Made by a program: the position numbers and the translations under genes. 7,298 bases of DNA from contig CP070830.1 in NCBI GenBank assembly GCA_020344865.1, positions 2,370,840 through 2,378,137 on the forward strand, given 5' to 3'. Of the stretch, positions 6,235-7,298 are shown piece after piece (the stretch's first letter is position 1; the number at the start of each line of letters is the position of its first letter). This stretch comes from Planctomycetota bacterium (lineage in GTDB: Bacteria > Planctomycetota > Phycisphaerae > Sedimentisphaerales > Anaerobacaceae). Under the pieces are notes generated by a model. It did not search any database and was not told the origin of the DNA. It was given only the letters and a program-made list of their open reading frames with translations.

Positions 6235-6254
6235 CCGACATTTTTCCATGTCGG
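6235..6254 (-). terminator. Hairpin just past the mrdA stop codon, no U-tract
   Basis: CCGACAT (6254-6248 on the - strand) pairs perfectly with ATGTCGG (6241-6235) around a 6-nt loop. It starts 10 nt after the mrdA stop. On the - strand it is followed by AAAATATGC, so the U-run expected of an intrinsic terminator is missing; on the + strand no gene reads into it. It may mark the 3' end of mrdA mRNA. Confidence 0.4.
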
Positions 6255-6264
6255 GTGTTCGGCC

Positions 6265-7298
6265 TTACTGTGCTGTTAGGCTGGCCTTACCTATATATTC
6301 TGCGTCGATGCAGAACTGGATAATGTCACGCGCTAATGGTCCTGCGTCGCTTGAACCGTGCTGCCCTCCCTCGACGACAACGGCGACCGCGACGGCTCGC
6401 CCCGCACCGTCCTCGGCAAACCCGGCAAACCACGCATGGTCCGGCGCTTCGGTTGAGCCGGTCTTGCCGAATACCTCTATCCCCTGCAATCCGAAACCTG
6501 CCGGAGCGAATTCATTGTAGGCCGTCCCCTCCGGTTCGTTGACAACAGCGCTCATCCCGTCTCGCACAACATCCAAAGTCGCCGCTGAGATATTCATATC
6601 GACCGACTCGGAGTTTGTCTCGTCCGAGTCTTCTATAAACAGCCGGGGGGCTCTATACAAACCTCCCCTCGCGATTGCTGCCATCGCGTTTGCCACCTGC
6701 AGAGGCGTGGCTCGCAAATTGCCCTGTCCTATGCCGAAGTATCTTCTCTCTCCCGCTGCAAGGACGGGCAGTTGCTCAAGAGCCGTAATTGGCTCTTGAG
6801 GTTTACTGGTTGAGATTACGCCTGCCGCCTGCCGCAAATCTCTTCCCTGTTTCCCCTCCCGAACGGCCTTTGGAGCAAGTGGGGTCTTCCGCCCGTAGCC
6901 GAACGTGTACAACCACCCCTGCAGGACCGAAGGCTCGATTCTGTTCGCCAGCCTGGAAAAATAAATATTGCAGCTCCCCCTGACCGCGTTCCGCGCGTAG
7001 TTCGACCCCTTATCGTTGTGACACGTCCACGAAAATCTGTTGTATAGCCAGCAGCTCGGCCAGCCCGCCGGTGCCTTCTTGGCCGGACAGCCAATAATTT
7101 CATCCGCTGTTATCTTCCCGGCTTCGAGGCCCGCGATAAGAATCAGCGGCTTGATCACTGAGCCGGGCGGGTACTGCTTGTTTATCGCCCGATTTCGCAG
7201 CGGCTCGTTCGCGTCGCGCAGGACGGCCCCATAGTCTTGTCTTATGTAGTTCAAATCGAATACCGGCATCGAAACCAGTGCCAGAATGTCATTCGTCG
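6265..7298 (-). CDS. mrdA: PBP2 (MrdA), elongation-specific peptidoglycan D,D-transpeptidase, C-terminal part
   Basis: The last 343 or so codons of a class B penicillin-binding protein; the frame stays open to the right edge, reading 'TNDILALVS' ahead of the Met at 7269, so that Met is internal. PBP2 cross-links peptidoglycan during cell elongation with RodA. Counting from Met 7269, the motifs are S37-V-I-K40 in 'YPPGSVIKP', S99-C-N101, and K269-T-G-S272. 'YPPGS' together with 'GIGQGNLRATPLQVANAMA' (179-196) favours PBP2 over FtsI. The stretch between SxxK and SxN is rich in Cys and His (C61, C73, C83, H84), plus C100 inside SxN, which could bind a metal. The end 'VVVEGGQHGSSDAGPLARDII' is the usual class B C-terminal helix region. 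rodA does not follow; the zinc-ribbon gene is next, 125 nt away. The N-terminal pedestal and membrane anchor are outside the window. Confidence 0.92.
   Translation of the reverse strand, partial: TNDILALVSMPVFDLNYIRQDYGAVLRDANEPLRNRAINKQYPPGSVIKPLILIAGLEAGKITADEIIGCPAKKAPAGWPSCWLYNRFSWTCHNDKGSNYARNAVRGSCNIYFSRLANRIEPSVLQGWLYTFGYGRKTPLAPKAVREGKQGRDLRQAAGVISTSKPQEPITALEQLPVLAAGERRYFGIGQGNLRATPLQVANAMAAIARGGLYRAPRLFIEDSDETNSESVDMNISAATLDVVRDGMSAVVNEPEGTAYNEFAPAGFGLQGIEVFGKTGSTEAPDHAWFAGFAEDGAGRAVAVAVVVEGGQHGSSDAGPLARDIIQFCIDAEYIGKASLTAQ

Noticed and set aside
6140..6264. Sigma-70 type promoter before zinc-ribbon paralogue 2
   Set aside because: AT-rich hexamer-like strings exist, but no -35/-10 pair with acceptable spacing stands out.

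Overview
The window looks like part of a chromosome from a Planctomycetota bacterium, most likely Phycisphaerae or a related class. Three things suggest this: the division gene order rsmH, LysM protein, FtsL-like protein, ftsI; two proteins with the H-x9/10-D(G/C) C-terminus and the 'LFLDCSV..VGLK.LW.LKWHR' type ending common in planctomycete pseudopilin-like proteins; and moderate GC with a mix of strong and weak Shine-Dalgarno sites. The assignment is inference from protein style and was not checked by any search.

Positions 1-3299 (+ strand) are a division and cell wall (dcw) segment. It holds the 3' end of rsmH (16S rRNA m4C1402 methyltransferase), a membrane-anchored protein with two LysM domains, a 71-residue FtsL-like single-pass protein, and a complete ftsI (septal transpeptidase, class B PBP). 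A perfect 8-bp inverted repeat with a T-rich tail lies between the FtsL-like gene and ftsI.

Positions 3300-3495 do not hold the murE/murF/mraY genes that usually follow ftsI. Instead there is a decayed second copy of the ftsI 3' end (3342-3473, about 82% identical without gaps, with an in-frame TAG). The dcw order is broken at this point.

Positions 3496-7298 are all on the - strand. Read in the direction of transcription they are: a 3'-partial mrdA/PBP2 (elongation transpeptidase, running off the right edge), two tandem paralogues that join a zinc ribbon and a DUF4190-like membrane region to a pseudopilin-like C-terminus, and a polytopic membrane protein resembling the DUF975/YciC type. Hairpins without a U-tract follow the mrdA stop and the stop of the downstream zinc-ribbon gene.

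Overall, the window places the septal (FtsI) and lateral (PBP2) peptidoglycan transpeptidases about 3 kb apart in convergent orientation. Between them lie a degraded ftsI fragment and a small block of poorly characterised membrane proteins. No tRNA, rRNA, CRISPR array or intact mobile element was seen, and no gene-free stretch exceeds 300 bases.
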